Assembly (NCBI GenBank): GCA_963210315.1
Contig: OY723289.1
Location: 2,046,001-2,110,000 of the forward strand
Direction of reading: 5' to 3'
Source: Rhynchopus euleeides
Lineage: Eukaryota > Euglenozoa > Diplonemea > Diplonemida > Diplonemidae
DNA: 64,000 bases
Each line of letters begins with the position of its first letter. The first letter of the stretch is position 1. The position numbers and the translations under genes were made by a program. Below, piece after piece: positions 60,413-64,000 of this stretch. The notes beneath the pieces were generated by a model. That model was not told the origin of the DNA. It saw only the letters and a program-made list of their open reading frames with translations, and searched no databases.

Positions 60413-61547
60413 CCCTGTGCCTGGAATTTTGTCCAAAAAATATCACGTTTTCGCACAAGGCATAAAATGGTCAAAAAACCCGAAAATCGGGTTTGTAGGG
60501 TATAGGCCCCCTGTCTGAAAATGCAAAATATGGCCCCGCAGGTGCCCCCAGAGTGATTTAAAATCGGAAAATCGACATTTTCCACCTACGGGAAATCCCC
60601 CAAAATAGGGGGTCCCCAGTCACGAACCCCAAAAAAATGTCCCGCGCGCCTCTAAGGCACTCTGGATTTTTATTATGTCATCCAGATGTCACATCTGGGT
60701 CCAGGAACACCGGTTTTTGGCCTCAGGAAGTCGAAAAATATGTGTGGAAATTTTTATTCCTGACCAGGATCCCCTAAAAGCCCGATTTCCCCTGTTTACA
60801 CATGGGGGATTTCGTGCAACGCCCGCTCGTGTGCTGAGTGTGTTATCCGCGACGTGGATGCGGTCGCCCTCTTCCTCCCAGAAGCCACTGATCTTCCTCA
60901 TCCAACTTCACCTCTGGATGTACGCGGCACGTGCTTGGGTTGTCCTGTCGCAGTGCAGCAGAAGTCCCCTGTGCACTGCTGCCCAAGCCATTTCGGCTGC
61001 ACGGAATACGCCACGCAGAGTAACGTGGTATCGCGTGACCAGCTCGTGAGGCTTGTGCCCCGAATCGAATCGATAGGCTGCGAGCTGCATTGCCTCGGCC
61101 AGTTGATGTCCTTGTGTGTGCATTTTTGTGCACAACAGTCCCTTGGGTATCTGCAGCGCAGGTGCCTGCACTGGACCAGAGGGCTTCTGATTTGCCTCTG
61201 GCGCTTGTGATCGGAACGGATGCGGCGACATGCCATGGTGCCCATGGATAGCCATGCCGGCACGAAAGTACGTTCACGACGGTTGATTACCATTGCTGCA
61301 CTCTGTCAGAACCCGAAGGGTCGCAGCTCACCTGAACGCCCACCAGGCCCCCCAACAGGGGGTGAAACCAAAGGGTCCCCCCTGGGGTTTTTTAACCCAA
61401 TATTTTCGAATTCGACATGTCCCCGGGATTTCCACTATGTCGCAGATTTCGACCATTGGGTCAAGAAAACCTAAAAATCTAGGGGGGAGGTGCTGAAGGA
61501 TTGCACTGAAAATTTTATCTAACTCGGTCAAAATTCCAGGCACAGGG
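60413..61547. mobile_element. Element C, copy b: uninterrupted (1135 bp)
   Basis: Same ends as 22122-28400 (CCCTGTGCCTGGAATTTTG and inverse), with about 95 percent identity by eye. It preserves the empty sites for the TA-type element (60674-60675) and for the GGGGGTC element (61541-61547). The flanks differ from copy a, apart from TTCAAA next to both ends. Confidence 0.85.
60908..61255 (-). CDS. Element C reading frame, unrecognised
   Basis: A 115-codon frame starting at an ATG, with ALQIPKGLLCTKMHTQGHQ and AAYRFDSGHKPHELVTRY conserved in copy a. It is short for a transposase, so it may be one exon or a decayed piece. Upstream codons in copy b continue without an obvious second exon. No domain recognised. 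Confidence 0.35.
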   Translation of the reverse strand: MAIHGHHGMSPHPFRSQAPEANQKPSGPVQAPALQIPKGLLCTKMHTQGHQLAEAMQLAAYRFDSGHKPHELVTRYHVTLRGVFRAAEMAWAAVHRGLLLHCDRTTQARAAYIQR

Positions 61548-63437
61548 TTTCAAAAAATGTGTTGCGCAGAAGCGGAATGGGACACCCGCCACCCCCTTGA
61601 GAAGTCCTGAATGGAGCACACCCCCGTCCCCCTTCTGATTATTATTTTTCTCTACGACGGGCAGCGCCTAGTTTGGGCGTGGTTGGCGCGGGTCTATGGG
61701 TGGGTGGGGAAGGGTGGCTGTGTTCAGCACCCTTGCCCCTTACCCCCTTGCCATTCACGAGAACGAACGGGAGGGGGTGTGATGTGCGAGTGATCTCGCA
61801 CCGCCACGCCCTGTTCTCACGACGAGGGGTACATCCGCGCTGCAAATCAGACGAGAGAAGGAGACATCGGGGAGGTGTGGGGGTGGGGGGTGTGAAGTAA
61901 CACCACACAACAAAACAACCGACTCCCCGTCATGACGATAAAAAGCCAGCAAACCATATCCATCACCTCGCCCCGTTGCAGGGGGGCGAGAGGGACAGCA
62001 CGGCGGCAGTTCCCCCCTCCACAGTTTTTTGCGCCCCGACTGTCTGAAGGGACCATGTGCGGGTGGCACCCTGTGCGCTGTGCTGCCTCTCGTTATAGCC
62101 CCCTGTCAACACACGCTCTCCCACTCCCCCACCCCCCCACGGCTCAAACAAATCGTTCAAATAATACACCCCAAATCGTACCCTACTCCTCCACACACCC
62201 TCCCGGATTGCCCTCCAAAAGGTGTGACGAGCGCCTTTTGTATTTTTCAGCACACTTCAATGTGGGCGGAGAAGGAACAAAAAAAAGTAAATATTCCCCA
62301 GATGTCGTGATGTTGCTGTGTTCCGTGCTGTCCTCACTCACTGCCGCACCAGGCGCGTGTGTGTCGGAGGTGCTGATTTTTTCCGAAGAAAATGTGAAGT
62401 ATTGCAGCACGGGCAGCAAAGAACAGAACAAGGTGCCCAGACACCCTTTTATTACGCATACAGAGCACCTCGACGCTCTGCCAATCGTGTTTTCTCCCTC
62501 CGGCGCCGCTCTTCCTCAGCGCAAGGTGGCGGTTTGTCGGTGTTTGTGGAAGTGCCGCTGCATCACGGTATCAGAGTAGGAAGTGCAGCGTTTTGAACCG
62601 ATATGTAACCCAGTTCCACTCCCACTTTTCAGCAGTATAATCACACTGATCAGGTTGGGAGAACCACGAGGGGTGGGTATACCCCCCCCTATACGCGTGA
62701 GAAAATAACATTTTTCGGGAACACCAAAAAGTACCTCAGAAAGCCATGTAAAGGGTGCCAATGTGCCCAGATCGTCCCAAAAGTGTTTTGTGGTGGAGAT
62801 TTCACCACCAGATCAACCTCAGTGCTGATATTTTGGCATTCTAAAAAATTTGCCCATCGGTGGTTCCTACGGTGCCCCCCGGATAGGCACTGCACACTCA
62901 CTCACACCCCTTCACATGGCTAGTGCCACCCCACAAGCCTGTTACCAAGAAAATATCACCCTCGGGAACCAGCTCGCGCAGACTGTAGAACGAGGCTACT
63001 CCCGCATGCCAGATTCTATAGCAATCGACACTCTTCTCCATGACGACATGCTGCCTGTGTTGAGCGCCGCACTGTGCACAGTTGAACTCAGTCACTTCTG
63101 AAACTCATCTTCGCGAAGAACTGGGCGCTCCTGGTGAGATATTAGCAGCTGAGGCGCAATCATTTCGATAGACTCAAGGCACGCCTCCAAACCCTCACGA
63201 AATTCAAAGTCCAAACACCTGCCTGCCAGCATGGGAACCAATGCCTGGCTGCGCACACTGCAGCACTGTCAACAGCAGGAATGCACAGACACGCAGCAGG
63301 TGAACTGAGTTACTATGCACAAATTTGCTGAATTCGAAGCAAATGACGAGGAGGCTTTTGCAAACCACCCGAATCGATGGAAGTCATTCCTGTGGGGTAA
63401 TCAGGCTGGGGGAAAAAACAACAAATCACAACGAATC
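61548..63437. other. 1.9-kb region with no supported gene
   Basis: Mixed composition with fewer C runs than the region to its left. Contains ATCGTTCAAA at 62152. Frames reach 215 codons (61932-62579) but cross C-rich, low-complexity stretches and show no domain. Confidence 0.4.
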
Positions 63438-63849
63438 ACACCCGATCACAACAAATCACAACGCCAAATGTTGTGATTTGTTGTGATTTGTTGCGATTTG
63501 TTGCGATTTGTTGTGGCCAGTTGTGATTTGTTGCGACCAGTTGTGACGACTTGTGACCCTTTTGTGATGAGTTGTGATGAGGTGTGATCTGTTGTGATCT
63601 GTTGTGATCTGTTGTGATCGCGATCCAAAATTTCAAAAATTTAAAATTTTGGATCGCGATCACAACAGATCACACCTCATCACAACTCATCACAAAAGGG
63701 TCACAAGTCGTCACAACTGGTCACAACAAATTACACCACGTCACACCTAGTCACAACAAATCACAACTGGCCGCAACAAATCGCAAAAAATCACAACAAA
63801 TCACAACATTTGCCTTGTGATTTGTTGTGATCTGTTGTGATCGGGTGTC
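63438..63849. repeat. 412-bp palindrome built of TTGTGATTTG-type units
   Basis: The two halves are inverted copies about a centre near 63636, where GATCGCGATCCAAAATTT meets its inverse across a few A/T bases. Each half is made of 10-11 bp units (TTGTGATCTG, TTGTGATTTG, TTGCGATTTG). Each half also contains its own smaller palindrome (near 63468 and 63812), so the unit orientation switches three times. Confidence 0.9.
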
Positions 63850-64000
63850 CTGGGCAAGACGTTAAACTACCTGGGAGGGCTTCCCCAGACCATGACGGGT
63901 GCTTGCACCAGGAGTTTGAAACAGCCACTCATGCCTTGCGATGCTCAAGTGCCTGCTGGACCCCTATGTCCTTCAGGCCCCAAAGCAGGCAACGATATGG

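Noticed and set aside
63438..63849. A CRISPR array
   Set aside because: Units of 10 bp with no unique spacers, arranged as a palindrome, in a eukaryotic context.

Overview
The window looks like a gene-poor, transposon-rich stretch of the nuclear genome of a free-living or loosely parasitic unicellular eukaryote. The support is direct: one gene (10779-11993) is split by three short GT...AG introns of 49-144 nt, another carries a candidate 58-nt intron, reading frames have no bacterial operon spacing or ribosome binding sites, and intergenic DNA is full of 8-14 nt poly-C and poly-G runs. The protein families are eukaryotic: an ARMC1-like armadillo protein, a receptor-type adenylate cyclase, an AANAT-like acetyltransferase and a U1/matrin-type zinc finger protein. 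I cannot name the species. The cyclase catalytic domain resembles the trypanosomatid receptor type, but the ordinary introns argue against a trypanosomatid.

Layout. 1-358: 3' end of an unrecognised gene. 668-2589: an inverted-repeat element with a hAT element inside. 3970-10395: a tandem duplication of a GNAT acetyltransferase gene; the first copy carries a hAT-type element packed with telomere-like repeats (5089-6492) and a 2.37-kb TA-type element (6589-8959), while the second copy preserves both empty sites. 10779-11993: ARMC1-like gene. 12259-13178: a hAT element with transposase remnants. 15365-20975: a receptor adenylate cyclase of about 1850 residues. 22122-28400: five transposons nested in each other. 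28401-34412: mostly non-coding. 34413-35477: zinc finger protein. 36030-43037: four long-inverted-repeat elements, all placed at TA within poly-C tracts. 44699-48709: a composite element holding the best-preserved copy of the 2.37-kb element. 50083-52766: two more inverted-repeat elements. 52773-60025: C-rich DNA in which I see no supported gene. 60028-61547: a miniature element and an uninterrupted copy of the outermost transposon of the 22-28 kb nest. 63438-63849: a large palindrome.

The most interesting system is the TA-flanked element present three times (6589-8959, 22385-25385, 46206-48579). It carries two genes: a small lysine-rich protein with a histone H2B-like core, and a protein of up to 379 residues with a C2H2 finger that I do not recognise. 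It has a terminal-repeat-like sequence repeated between the two genes and many copies of a palindromic subterminal motif. Two of the three insertions are confirmed by an empty-site copy in this same window. Together the nested insertions record the order in which at least seven transposon families arrived.
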